A stretch of DNA of 36,840 bases from an uncultured Cytophagales bacterium (GCA_937911505.1 CALEMF010000054.1:1-36840); one strand, 5' to 3'; counted from the stretch's first letter, positions 27,690 through 34,363 are shown. A program made the numbers and translations. The notes: generated by a model not told the origin, from the letters alone.

Positions 27690-29255
27690 ATGAATGATCT
27701 TACAAAATATGTAGAGCTTGCAGTAGAAGATTGTGCTACTTATATGCCTCTAGCAGTGAGAAAACGAAAAACTGAAACGGTTGAAGAGAAAGCTATCAAT
27801 TATCTTTTTGATCAATACGATGCTGGCATTAAGGTCACGGACGAGATGTTATGCGAGCATATCTACAAGCATCGAAACACAAAAAATAGCACTTTCAATA
27901 ATCTCAAGGTAAGAATAACAGAAAAGCTACAGAACAATTTGCTTTTCTATGAGTATTCTGAAAACGACAAGGGGCGCCTTCTTATTGAGGCTCAGAAGCT
28001 ACATTTGAAAGCTTTAGGCGCCCTTAAGTCTGGCTTTGACAAGGAGGCCAAAGACCTTCTTCTTAAGTGCATAGCAATATGCGAGAAGTGCGAACAATAC
28101 GGTATAGCCACACAAGCTTGCTCTTGTCTTGCCGACTTAAGCACGCGCACAGAGCGCATGAGTGTCGTGAAATACATAAGAGATATGGAGAAGTACGCCG
28201 ACTTAGAACACCTCCGCCAACGAGCCCGAGCCAAACATGCTCTTTTTCTACATTATATTCGCAACTCGAAAAATAAGGTGAAAGTTATTTCTTCCTTAGA
28301 CAAGTTTATTGAAGAGACACAAGAGATATGGGAAGCTTCCAAGCTTTCTAACGCCTGGTGGATATACATCCGTCTTTCGGCGATTAAGGCTGAAAATTTT
28401 GCGGACACTGTTACAATTATAGAGCTAATGCAACGCACTCGGAAAATGCTTGCTAGTGGAGCTCTTAAAAAGGATGTAGTAGATATTCGATATACTTATT
28501 ATACGGAATCGCTCGCTTGCTTAATGGAAAGAGATGTGAGCACTGGACTGAAATCTGTTAGAGCAGGGTTACAAGAGTTCGAGAAGTACAAGAAAAACTG
28601 GTACGTGATGCAGATGCATCATCTACTTCTATTATTTCATGCACGTAAGTACGAGGAAGCAGCAGATGTTATAGACGAAGTAATGTCAAGAAAGGTCGCA
28701 TTTAACTCTCAGTTCAGACTTAGTGTCGAACGCACAAGGCTTTTTAAGGAGTACCTGCGGATTTTACTGCCTAATCGCTGGAGAGGAGGCATTGACTATG
28801 ATAAGTTTTATAGAGATCAGAAGGAGTTAAGGCAAGATAAAAAAGGGTTGAACTTTTGGCTACTTCTATTAGAAATATTTTGGTGCGCACAAGAAGGCAA
28901 ATGGGATCGCATGGATCGTAGAGTGACCGCCCTTATTGCATACAAAAATCGCTGGACTAAGTCTAAGCGTATTCACGCATTTGTTTACCTTTTAGCCTAT
29001 GTAGCGCAGCACAACTATAATCCTAAGAAAACACCAAAAAGAGCTGTGCTAGAAAAGATAGAGTTTCTCAACTCAAGCAGCCTAAGTCCAATGTCGCAAG
29101 CCTATCCAGATATACTACCGCTTGAGGATGCTTATGAGCTGTTCATTTCAATTCTTGTTCGCAAGCGCAAGCAGATTACTATAGAGTCTGTAGTCTCAAA
29201 ACAAGATTTACGAGAGCAGGCCATAGCTGAATATCAGTCATTTAGCAAGCTTTAA
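27690..29255 (+). CDS. TPR-like all-helical protein of unknown function, candidate regulator
   Basis: This 521-residue protein has no signal peptide or membrane helix. The sequence is almost wholly helical with TPR-like repetition, for example 'AQKLHLKALGALKSGFDKEAKDLLLKCIAICEKC' split over about 105-140 and later helices spaced about 34-40 residues (about 150-460). Residues about 30-95 form a separate Lys-rich module ('VTDEMLCEHIYKHRNTKNST', 'FNNLKVRITEKLQNNLLFYE') that could be a DNA-binding winged helix, though this is not proven. It lies between tRNA-Asn and the integrase, so it is probably carried by the element. It is divergent from a 46-residue secreted-peptide-like gene. A helical peptide-sensing regulator (RRNPP-like in plan) would fit, but homology is not claimed. 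Confidence 0.8.
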   Translation: MNDLTKYVELAVEDCATYMPLAVRKRKTETVEEKAINYLFDQYDAGIKVTDEMLCEHIYKHRNTKNSTFNNLKVRITEKLQNNLLFYEYSENDKGRLLIEAQKLHLKALGALKSGFDKEAKDLLLKCIAICEKCEQYGIATQACSCLADLSTRTERMSVVKYIRDMEKYADLEHLRQRARAKHALFLHYIRNSKNKVKVISSLDKFIEETQEIWEASKLSNAWWIYIRLSAIKAENFADTVTIIELMQRTRKMLASGALKKDVVDIRYTYYTESLACLMERDVSTGLKSVRAGLQEFEKYKKNWYVMQMHHLLLLFHARKYEEAADVIDEVMSRKVAFNSQFRLSVERTRLFKEYLRILLPNRWRGGIDYDKFYRDQKELRQDKKGLNFWLLLLEIFWCAQEGKWDRMDRRVTALIAYKNRWTKSKRIHAFVYLLAYVAQHNYNPKKTPKRAVLEKIEFLNSSSLSPMSQAYPDILPLEDAYELFISILVRKRKQITIESVVSKQDLREQAIAEYQSFSKL

Positions 29256-29317
29256 CTTTTCAAGTTGAGTTGAATATTATGTTGAAAAATTGATTTTTTC
29301 GACACTAGGATATGATG

Positions 29318-29391
29318 TAGTTTTGATGTCAAAACAAATAAAAGCCCCCGTCTCGACTTTGCGAGCTTTGACGAGGGCAAAAAATGACATC
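29318..29391. promoter_or_regulatory. Nested palindromes before the integrase gene
   Basis: GTTTTGATGTCAAAAC (29320-29335) is a palindrome with a 2-nt centre. GCCCCCGTC (29344-29352) pairs with GACGAGGGC (29370-29378) with one mismatch, with an inner TCG/CGA. GATGTCA (29325-29331) also pairs with TGACATC (29385-29391). The GC stem has a T-rich tail only on the minus strand. It could be an operator, a recombination arm site or a minus-strand terminator. Confidence 0.4.
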
Positions 29392-29407
29392 TTAACATCA
29401 TCTTTTC

Positions 29408-30667
29408 ATGACAAAAGTACGAAAATTACCCGAAAGTGAAGTAGTTGTACACCACTTCTTACCAGACCACTTAGCCCCAAAGCGCATGAGAATACTTTTC
29501 TGGCTTAGGAAAAACAAGATTAACAGGAAGGGAACCTGTGCGCTTATGCTGCGTGTGACGGTCGAAGGAGTGCGCGCCCCAGACATTAGTACTCGACTTC
29601 GCATATCACCCAACAAGTGGGATTCTGGCAAGCAGAAGGCAAAAGGTACTGGGCAAGCAGTTCAAACAATCAATCAACAGCTCACCGAAATTCGTAATCG
29701 TATTAACAACATCTACCTCACACTCGAAAAAGAGCGCAAGCCGTACACGGCACAAATGATTATTGCGATCTATAAGGGTGGCTACAGAACGGATGCTACG
29801 CTGGTCGAGGCCTACGAGCAGTATATTAAGCATCTGTACAGCTTACACGGCACAGACAAGGAATTGAAAGAGAAAACAATCAAACACTACGAACACTGCC
29901 TTATGAACGTCGAGAAGTTCTTAGCTTATAAGAACAAGAAGCACCTATTAGCGCAAGAGTTCAATACTCAAGTTGCGAATCAATTTTTCAATTACTGCAA
30001 CACGGTTCTGAAGCACTCGAATAATCACACCGTGCGCCTGCTTAATAAGATCAATAGAGCCTTGAAGTATTGCCACAACGAAGGCGTAATCAAGCGTATG
30101 CCCTCGCTCGTGATCGAGCATAAGAAGAGCAGAAGGAAACAGCCTATTGTTTACCTCACCAAGCAAGAGCTAGACCAATGGCAACGTGCAGAAATGCCCC
30201 ACGAAAGTCTCGATGTGTACCGAGACATATTCACCCTGCAATGCTATACGAGTATGGCCTATGCGGATGTGATGAGTTTTGATCCCGAAAAGCACATTGT
30301 AATAAGAGATGGTAGAGAATGTATCAAGCGAGAGCGAAAGAAAGGGCATCACAGGGGCTATACGCTTATTCTGCTTCAGGCAGCCAAGGATATACTAGAA
30401 AAGTACGACTACCAAATACCGCATCGAAAGAATTCCTATTATAATGAAATGCTCAAGATTGTAGCAGCTATTGTAGGTATCAAGGATAAGAACATCACTA
30501 CTCACGTCGCCCGCAAAACCTTCGCCGTAATGGCTCTGAACACCTGGGGACTATCGCTGTCCACAGTGGCAGCTTGTATGGGCCACAGCAGCACTACTAC
30601 GACTGAGAAGTATTATGTAGATGTACTCGACGAGAAGGTCTATAGGGATATGGCGCATTTGGAGTAG
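29408..30667 (+). CDS. Tyrosine recombinase / phage integrase (SAM-like, Bacteroidota type)
   Basis: This 419-residue integrase has an arm-DNA-binding domain (about 27-110, 'MRILFWLRKNKINRKGTC'), a SAM-like core-binding domain (about 130-235) and the catalytic domain (about 245-415). Catalytic residues seen: 'THVARKTF' (His366, Arg369), 'GHSSTTTTEKYY' (His393 and nucleophile Tyr402). The first catalytic Arg, normally in 'TGLRxSE', is replaced: the motif reads 'TSMAYADV'. The same replacement is known for Bacteroides IntDOT-type integrases. The start could be ATG 29408 or ATG 29486, which lies right at the arm domain. It presumably integrates the element at the 3' end of tRNA-Asn. Confidence 0.92.
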   Translation: MTKVRKLPESEVVVHHFLPDHLAPKRMRILFWLRKNKINRKGTCALMLRVTVEGVRAPDISTRLRISPNKWDSGKQKAKGTGQAVQTINQQLTEIRNRINNIYLTLEKERKPYTAQMIIAIYKGGYRTDATLVEAYEQYIKHLYSLHGTDKELKEKTIKHYEHCLMNVEKFLAYKNKKHLLAQEFNTQVANQFFNYCNTVLKHSNNHTVRLLNKINRALKYCHNEGVIKRMPSLVIEHKKSRRKQPIVYLTKQELDQWQRAEMPHESLDVYRDIFTLQCYTSMAYADVMSFDPEKHIVIRDGRECIKRERKKGHHRGYTLILLQAAKDILEKYDYQIPHRKNSYYNEMLKIVAAIVGIKDKNITTHVARKTFAVMALNTWGLSLSTVAACMGHSSTTTTEKYYVDVLDEKVYRDMAHLE

Positions 30668-30904
30668 AGAGTCGGTTAATAGCCCCTAATTAATATCGTT
30701 CCGTCAGCGTACTATAGTTTGCAGAAAATCGAGATCGTTGTTTAGATCGTCTGAAAACAAGCTTAGATTTTAAAATATAATTTTACTTGACGAAATATTT
30801 TATTAAAAGATTACTCTAAAGTTCAAAGTGATGTCGTTATAAGTGTTTAAAATGATCCACAGGGGTATTGAGGCTTACCCTTATGAAAATAAATCACAAA
30901 ATGC

Positions 30905-30935
30905 TTGACTTATATTGTTATTATTCGTACCTTTA
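30905..30935 (+). promoter_or_regulatory. Phage promoter 1 (TTG-N20-TACCTTTA)
   Basis: TTG at 30905-30907, 20 nt spacer, TACCTTTA at 30928-30935. The upstream context AAAATAAATCACAAAATGC is shared with the promoter at 32854-32884. The transcript start falls after 30868, which rules out that in-frame ATG for the next gene. Confidence 0.7.
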
Positions 30936-30972
30936 TATCATAACGTTAAGAGAAACACAAACCAAAACGACC

Positions 30973-31350
30973 ATGATTTACGACAACACATACGACTTAG
31001 AAAAATTAGACGACGCTCCTCAAAACATCAAAGATGCCTTTTTCTACGCAGATCAAAAAATGAGATATTGGGAAATGCACGAGGAGGCAAAAGGAATGGT
31101 AAGAATAGACGGAGAGTATGAAGAAGTTGATAGAGGTCAGCTCCAACTTCATCCTTCTGTTCATTACAACTGGAAGAAATCTCAAATCGAGATCAGAGTT
31201 AGATGGTTTGATGACAACGGTGAGAACAACATTGAAACGCTTATCGACTGTAACAAGAAGCAGGCTTATGTAATGATTCAAGATACTGATAATCAAGAGT
31301 GCATAGACATTATGACTAAGATCACAAGAGGCGCACTCAAAAAACTTTAA
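30973..31350 (+). CDS. Hypothetical phage early-region protein A
   Basis: This is a 125-residue acidic cytoplasmic protein. ATG 30973 is chosen because an in-frame ATG at 30868 lies upstream of the promoter box at 30928-30935. It begins 'MIYDNTYDLEKLDDAPQNIK' and has a beta-rich middle ('SQIEIRVRWFDDNGENNIET'). No membrane segment or known motif is visible and no family is recognised. It is the first gene after the integrase and is followed by a terminator, so it is a monocistronic unit in the early region. Its leader contains 'AAACACAAACCAAAACGACC' just before the start, as do the two genes with the same promoter type. Confidence 0.72.
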   Translation: MIYDNTYDLEKLDDAPQNIKDAFFYADQKMRYWEMHEEAKGMVRIDGEYEEVDRGQLQLHPSVHYNWKKSQIEIRVRWFDDNGENNIETLIDCNKKQAYVMIQDTDNQECIDIMTKITRGALKKL

Positions 31351-31389
31351 AAATATGTATGTGTTTCATACTTCCTGTTAAGTAGAACT

Positions 31390-31425
31390 CTCCTGCTCTG
31401 CAAATGCATTGCGGGAGTTTTATTT
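31390..31425 (+). terminator. Terminator of early protein A gene
   Basis: CTCCTGC (31390-31396) pairs with GCGGGAG (31411-31417), including one G-U pair, followed by TTTTATTT. It is 40 nt past the stop at 31350. Confidence 0.65.
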
Positions 31426-31442
31426 GCCACCCATCCACAAAA

Positions 31443-31470
31443 AGCCCCCAGGTAACCACACCTGCGGGCT
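31443..31470. other. GC-rich hairpin, terminator-like on the minus strand
   Basis: AGCCC and CAGGT (31443-31453) pair with ACCTG and GGGCT (31460-31470), with a single C/C mismatch. The T-run lies only on the minus-strand side (GGGCTTTTTG), although no minus-strand gene is seen in the prophage. Confidence 0.5.
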
Positions 31471-31478
31471 ATAACGTT

Positions 31479-31515
31479 ATAATGTTGAACCGAGGCTTGT
31501 CCAAAGCCTCACAAA
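31479..31515 (+). repeat. Leader element copy 1 (AACCGAGG hairpin)
   Basis: ATAATGTTGAACCGAGGC is followed by a loop and GCCTCACAAA. GAGGC (31492-31496) pairs with GCCTC (31506-31510). It corresponds base for base outside the loop to copy 2 at 31605-31637, except for a C-G to U-A pair change. Confidence 0.6.
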
Positions 31516-31569
31516 TGGATGGTATAATACAAAAAATATAAAAACATTGAAAATAAATATCAAAAACAC

Positions 31570-31600
31570 TTGACAATACAAAATTACTTTCGTATCTTTA
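31570..31600 (+). promoter_or_regulatory. Phage promoter 2 (TTG-N20-TATCTTTA)
   Basis: TTG at 31570-31572, 20 nt spacer, TATCTTTA at 31593-31600, followed by TATCATAA as in promoter 1. It drives the gene at 31648. Confidence 0.7.
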
Positions 31601-31604
31601 TATC

Positions 31605-31637
31605 ATAATGTTCAACCGAGGTACAATACCTCACAAA
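31605..31637 (+). repeat. Leader element copy 2 (AACCGAGG hairpin in 5' UTR)
   Basis: ATAATGTTCAACCGAGGT, loop ACAAT, then ACCTCACAAA. GAGGT (31618-31622) pairs with ACCTC (31628-31632). It would sit at the very 5' end of the mRNA from promoter 2, 10 nt before the start codon at 31648. Confidence 0.6.
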
Positions 31638-31647
31638 CCGAAAAACC

Positions 31648-32037
31648 ATGAGTAAATTTCAATTCGCCTCAAAAGGCAAAAATGAGTTTCAAGAGCAGCA
31701 CGATGAGTGCAGTAAGTTCATTGCTGACAACTTCGAGAAATTTCTTGAAGCAGCTCGAAAATCCATCTTTGTATACGAGTACAAAGGGTGGTTCAAAAAC
31801 GAGGTTAGCAAAACTCTTGTTCATTGCGTAAAGCACGCGTATGCTGTTCACGTAGATGAAAGCACGCTTACAGTAACTGTTAGCAATCAAGAAGATGCTG
31901 ATCGTGAAGACTGGAAGTTTTCTTTCAATCACGAGGGCATAGTTCAGTCTTACTACTGCATTAGAGCTGGATACGTTGAAGAAGCTGTTAAGCACTTCAT
32001 CGAGTTGTTTTCACTTGATATTTCAATTCAAGACTAA
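31648..32037 (+). CDS. Hypothetical phage early-region protein B
   Basis: This 129-residue cytoplasmic protein has a helical N-terminus ('EFQEQHDECSKFIADNFEKF') and an alternating beta/turn middle ('AVHVDESTLTVTVSNQ'). It holds three or more cysteines without a zinc-finger spacing. No family is recognised. It is expressed from promoter 2 with a 5' leader hairpin, which may control translation. It is about the same size as the preceding protein and has a similar low-complexity leader before the ATG ('AAACCGAAAAACC'). Confidence 0.72.
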   Translation: MSKFQFASKGKNEFQEQHDECSKFIADNFEKFLEAARKSIFVYEYKGWFKNEVSKTLVHCVKHAYAVHVDESTLTVTVSNQEDADREDWKFSFNHEGIVQSYYCIRAGYVEEAVKHFIELFSLDISIQD

Positions 32038-32069
32038 GCGATAGCTTAAGCAATAACTAATGTTTCACC

Positions 32070-32095
32070 AGCGCGCTAGTGTTATCTAGCGCGCT
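32070..32095. other. Perfect 10-bp intergenic hairpin
   Basis: AGCGCGCTAG (32070-32079) pairs with CTAGCGCGCT (32086-32095) around TGTTAT. There is no T-run on either side, and the next start codon (32109) is 13 nt downstream. It could be an RNA processing or translation-control structure, or a weak terminator. Confidence 0.6.
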
Positions 32096-32108
32096 TAACT
32101 TCTAAAAA

Positions 32109-32321
32109 ATGGACAATAACAAAGAATATAACGTAGCAGTGAAGGGCGCAGACAATGTAGCTGCTATAGTACAGACTCATGATGATTTCGAGACTGCTTG
32201 GAATCACTTCAAGCAAATCAAAAGCGAGTGCAACCTACCGGGCGTGCGCAAAGTGCTAGTTTTGAGGGGCCACCCCAGCTTCAACGATGTAGTTGCAGAG
32301 GCTGACGTGGTTGCCTTATAA
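32109..32321 (+). CDS. Hypothetical small phage protein (70 residues)
   Basis: The protein begins 'MDNNKEYNVAVKGADNVAAI' and ends 'HPSFNDVVAEADVVAL'. The sequence suggests a small alpha/beta domain with an amphipathic helix in the middle ('DDFETAWNHFKQIKSE'). No known motif is visible. It lies between two perfect hairpins (32070-32095 and 32341-32369) and has no promoter of its own in the 72-nt gap, so it is probably read from promoter 2 through the first hairpin. Confidence 0.6.
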   Translation: MDNNKEYNVAVKGADNVAAIVQTHDDFETAWNHFKQIKSECNLPGVRKVLVLRGHPSFNDVVAEADVVAL

Positions 32322-32340
32322 CTCATCTATCAATTTCCAC

Positions 32341-32369
32341 CAATGTAGCGGTTTCTAATCGCTACATTG
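32341..32369 (+). terminator. Perfect 10-bp hairpin after the 70-residue protein gene
   Basis: CAATGTAGCG (32341-32350) pairs with CGCTACATTG (32360-32369) around GTTTCTAAT, followed by TTCTTAATC. The tail is only weakly T-rich, so this may be a partial terminator or processing site. Confidence 0.5.
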
Positions 32370-32419
32370 TTCTTAATCGTACTATACTAGAATCAAAACG
32401 AGCGAACGCTCAATTCAAT

Positions 32420-32845
32420 ATGCCTAGAAAAAATATTCAAACCGCCATCGACGTAGCAACGCGTCGAGAGTTCACAATCGAAAAAAAGCCTGCTCGCTAT
32501 TTCAAAATCAAGAAGCACGACTACGAAAGACTGCTTACGCTGTGTAAGAAGAATAACCTGCCCAAACCCGAAAAAAATTCGTTTCGCTGGATCGAGTCAG
32601 GCGGAAAGGTATACGCTGCGTATACGGGTGACACTGACGACGTGTACTATGCCCTTCACGTTCAGAATGAGCGAGAAGAGACACACAGACTACATCTGTA
32701 TCTTGCGAGTAGCAGGCTCAACTACGTGAAGCAAACAGGTCTCAACCAAGAGACTGTGCAAGAGACGATATATCGCATCATCGACGAGCATAAGCAGATG
32801 AAGCAAGTGATCTCAAGTGTTAGTATGTATCGTGAAAATAAATAG
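32420..32845 (+). CDS. Hypothetical phage protein (141 residues)
   Basis: This is a basic protein with a Lys/Arg-rich N-terminus ('RREFTIEKKPARYFKIKKHD'), which may contact nucleic acid, and a C-terminal half with 'YYALHVQNEREETHRLHLYL' and a helical end ('ETIYRIIDEHKQMKQVISS'). No membrane helix or named domain is visible. The last 40 nt of the gene run into the upstream part of promoter 3, and the stop codon overlaps the conserved AAAATAAAT promoter context. It probably depends on read-through from upstream. Confidence 0.68.
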   Translation: MPRKNIQTAIDVATRREFTIEKKPARYFKIKKHDYERLLTLCKKNNLPKPEKNSFRWIESGGKVYAAYTGDTDDVYYALHVQNEREETHRLHLYLASSRLNYVKQTGLNQETVQETIYRIIDEHKQMKQVISSVSMYRENK

Positions 32846-32853
32846 CAAAATAC

Positions 32854-32884
32854 TTGACTTATATTTATATTATTACTACCTTGT
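32854..32884 (+). promoter_or_regulatory. Phage promoter 3 (TTG-N20-TACCTTGT)
   Basis: TTG at 32854-32856, 20 nt spacer, TACCTTGT at 32877-32884. The preceding block, AAAATAAATAGCAAAATAC, is nearly identical to that of promoter 1. The next ATG is 30 nt downstream. Confidence 0.68.
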
Positions 32885-32914
32885 AGACAAGTTAAAACAA
32901 ACCAAAAAACCAAA

Positions 32915-33343
32915 ATGAACAAGTCACAACTATTTTCAGCAGCACACAGATACGCAAAGAAAAACAACAAAAAAAGCTACAGAAAAGCTTTCGCAAGCGC
33001 ACTAAGACACGTATACTACATCCAAAAGCAAATACAAGATGCAGCAAAGGCTGTAGCCGAAGGCGACAAGTTTAACGGAAAAGTTTACCAAAAAAACAAC
33101 GGAAAAACTTGGTGCCTACTCTACATCTACGTAGACAACCAGTTTGTAAGAGTTGCGCAAACCGAGCAAGTTACCGCACAAATAGATAGAGAGGTATTTC
33201 TTAGCAGCGTAGGTGGTTCTAAGTACAGCGCTCCTAAGCAGAACAAGCGTAGCGGAATGTCTTACGACGAAGCATATAGCAAATATGGCCTCGACTTCGC
33301 AGAAGAAGGAGAACTGCACGGCAAAGACATATTTATAGGATAA
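32915..33343 (+). CDS. Hypothetical phage protein (142 residues)
   Basis: This is a highly basic protein, especially at the N-terminus ('HRYAKKNNKKSYRKAFASAL'), where Lys, Arg and Asn dominate. A helical segment with 'YYIQKQIQDAAKAVAEGDKF' follows, then a beta-rich part ('TWCLLYIYVDNQFVRVAQTE'). The charge suggests nucleic-acid binding, perhaps a small phage DNA-binding or host-takeover protein; this is inference. It is driven by promoter 3 with a short A-rich leader. A perfect hairpin follows 13 nt past the stop. Confidence 0.7.
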   Translation: MNKSQLFSAAHRYAKKNNKKSYRKAFASALRHVYYIQKQIQDAAKAVAEGDKFNGKVYQKNNGKTWCLLYIYVDNQFVRVAQTEQVTAQIDREVFLSSVGGSKYSAPKQNKRSGMSYDEAYSKYGLDFAEEGELHGKDIFIG

Positions 33344-33356
33344 GCATTACTAACCC

Positions 33357-33382
33357 TGTGCCTAGTTATGCTACTAGGCACA
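33357..33382. other. Perfect 9-bp intergenic hairpin
   Basis: TGTGCCTAG (33357-33365) pairs with CTAGGCACA (33374-33382) around an 8-nt loop. No T-run follows. The next ATG is 16 nt downstream, the same arrangement as the hairpin at 32070-32095. Confidence 0.6.
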
Positions 33383-33398
33383 ACAACCCAAAAAAATC

Positions 33399-33680
33399 AT
33401 GACAGATTCAAAAATTAATTACGAAGCAGAGTTAGAAATTGCAAACGGCAAGCTTTACAAGGCGTACAAAAGAATTAATAATCTTGAAACTTTTGACCTA
33501 AGAGCATTTGAATATTTCGATGGTAAAAAGCAATTTACCAAGGTTGCCCCTCTGTTAAGGGCGCTTAATTTTGCAGAGCTTACAGCCGAAGAGCAAAAAG
33601 CAAAAAACTTGATAGAAAAAAGCAATGTTTCTAAAATAGAAAATGGATTAGAGTTCGTAAAGGAGCTTTTGCGTAAATAG
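33399..33680 (+). CDS. Hypothetical phage protein (93 residues)
   Basis: This is a mostly helical, Lys/Glu-rich soluble protein ('NYEAELEIANGKLYKAYKRI' near the start, 'LEFVKELLRK' at the end). No motif or family is recognised. It starts 16 nt after the perfect hairpin at 33357-33382 and ends 3 nt before the GTG of the next gene, so these two genes form a tight translational unit. There is no promoter of its own in the gap, so it is probably read from promoter 3. Confidence 0.65.
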   Translation: MTDSKINYEAELEIANGKLYKAYKRINNLETFDLRAFEYFDGKKQFTKVAPLLRALNFAELTAEEQKAKNLIEKSNVSKIENGLEFVKELLRK

Positions 33681-33683
33681 CAA

Positions 33684-34253
33684 GTGAAAACCAACATCCA
33701 AAAAATCATCGATCACGCCTATACAGACGACGAGGCCACTATAGAGGTGGCTAAGTCGCTGTGCAGATCGCAAGGCATATTCACCGATCTAGCCACGATG
33801 GTGCGAAGCAACTACGAGCTAGGCATCAATCGCAACGTAGCATACATAGACGTGAAAGGGTATAGCAGCTTGCACACCAAGGTACACGAAAGCTTATCAT
33901 TCGGACATATGGTGGAGGAATATATGCAGCAAGGTATGAGTGAAAGACAAGCAGCCGACTTGCTAATAGACGGGCATACGCTTACTCTTTCTGCCCAAGG
34001 CAAATCGCAATTTTCTAGTCAAATAACATTTCGCTACACGTTGCAGAGAAAGAAGGCACCAAAAATAATATACACCTATGAGTTCGGTGTGCATCTCGAA
34101 GGTCACGCAACAGCTCTTCTTCAAGAAATCGAAGCCACAAAGAAGACCCACCCCGAGCAGTACCAAAACAACTGCATCGACTTCTGGGGGAATCCTGTGG
34201 AGCTGATGGATGAAACGTATAAGAGTACAACTACAACTGCTAATAAGGTATAG
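33684..34253 (+). CDS. Hypothetical phage protein (189 residues)
   Basis: The start is GTG at 33684, 3 nt after the stop of the preceding gene; the next in-frame ATG would remove about 38 residues of plausible coding sequence. The N-terminal half is helical ('DEATIEVAKSLCRSQGIFTD', 'VEEYMQQGMSERQAADLLID'), which resembles a small helix-turn-helix, followed by a beta-rich part ('SSQITFRYTLQRKKAPKIIY'). No known family is recognised. It ends 110 nt before the tRNA-Phe, separated by a terminator-like hairpin. Confidence 0.68.
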   Translation: MKTNIQKIIDHAYTDDEATIEVAKSLCRSQGIFTDLATMVRSNYELGINRNVAYIDVKGYSSLHTKVHESLSFGHMVEEYMQQGMSERQAADLLIDGHTLTLSAQGKSQFSSQITFRYTLQRKKAPKIIYTYEFGVHLEGHATALLQEIEATKKTHPEQYQNNCIDFWGNPVELMDETYKSTTTTANKV

Positions 34254-34327
34254 TTTTCCTTGCTTTTCACGCTAATATTGGGTAATTTCATGCTCCATAG
34301 GTTTTTTGACAAATAAGACAAAACTAG

Positions 34328-34356
34328 AAAAGGGGTGTAATTTTTGCACCTCTTTT
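34328..34356 (+). terminator. Terminator-like hairpin before tRNA-Phe
   Basis: AAAAGGGGTGT (34328-34338) pairs with GCACCTCTTTT (34346-34356), 11 bp with two G-U pairs, around AATTTTT. A/T-rich ends on both sides make it bidirectional. It separates the upstream gene from the tRNA. Confidence 0.6.
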
Positions 34357-34363
34357 TCCAAAT

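Noticed and set aside
30868..30972. N-terminal extension of early protein A to an ATG at 30868
   Set aside because: A strong promoter (TTG-N20-TACCTTTA, 30905-30935) lies inside the extension, so the transcript would begin after that ATG; the start at 30973 has the same leader style as its sister genes.
31443..33382. CRISPR-like array from the repeated hairpins in the prophage
   Set aside because: The hairpin sequences differ from each other, spacing is irregular and genes lie between them; no direct repeat of constant length is present.
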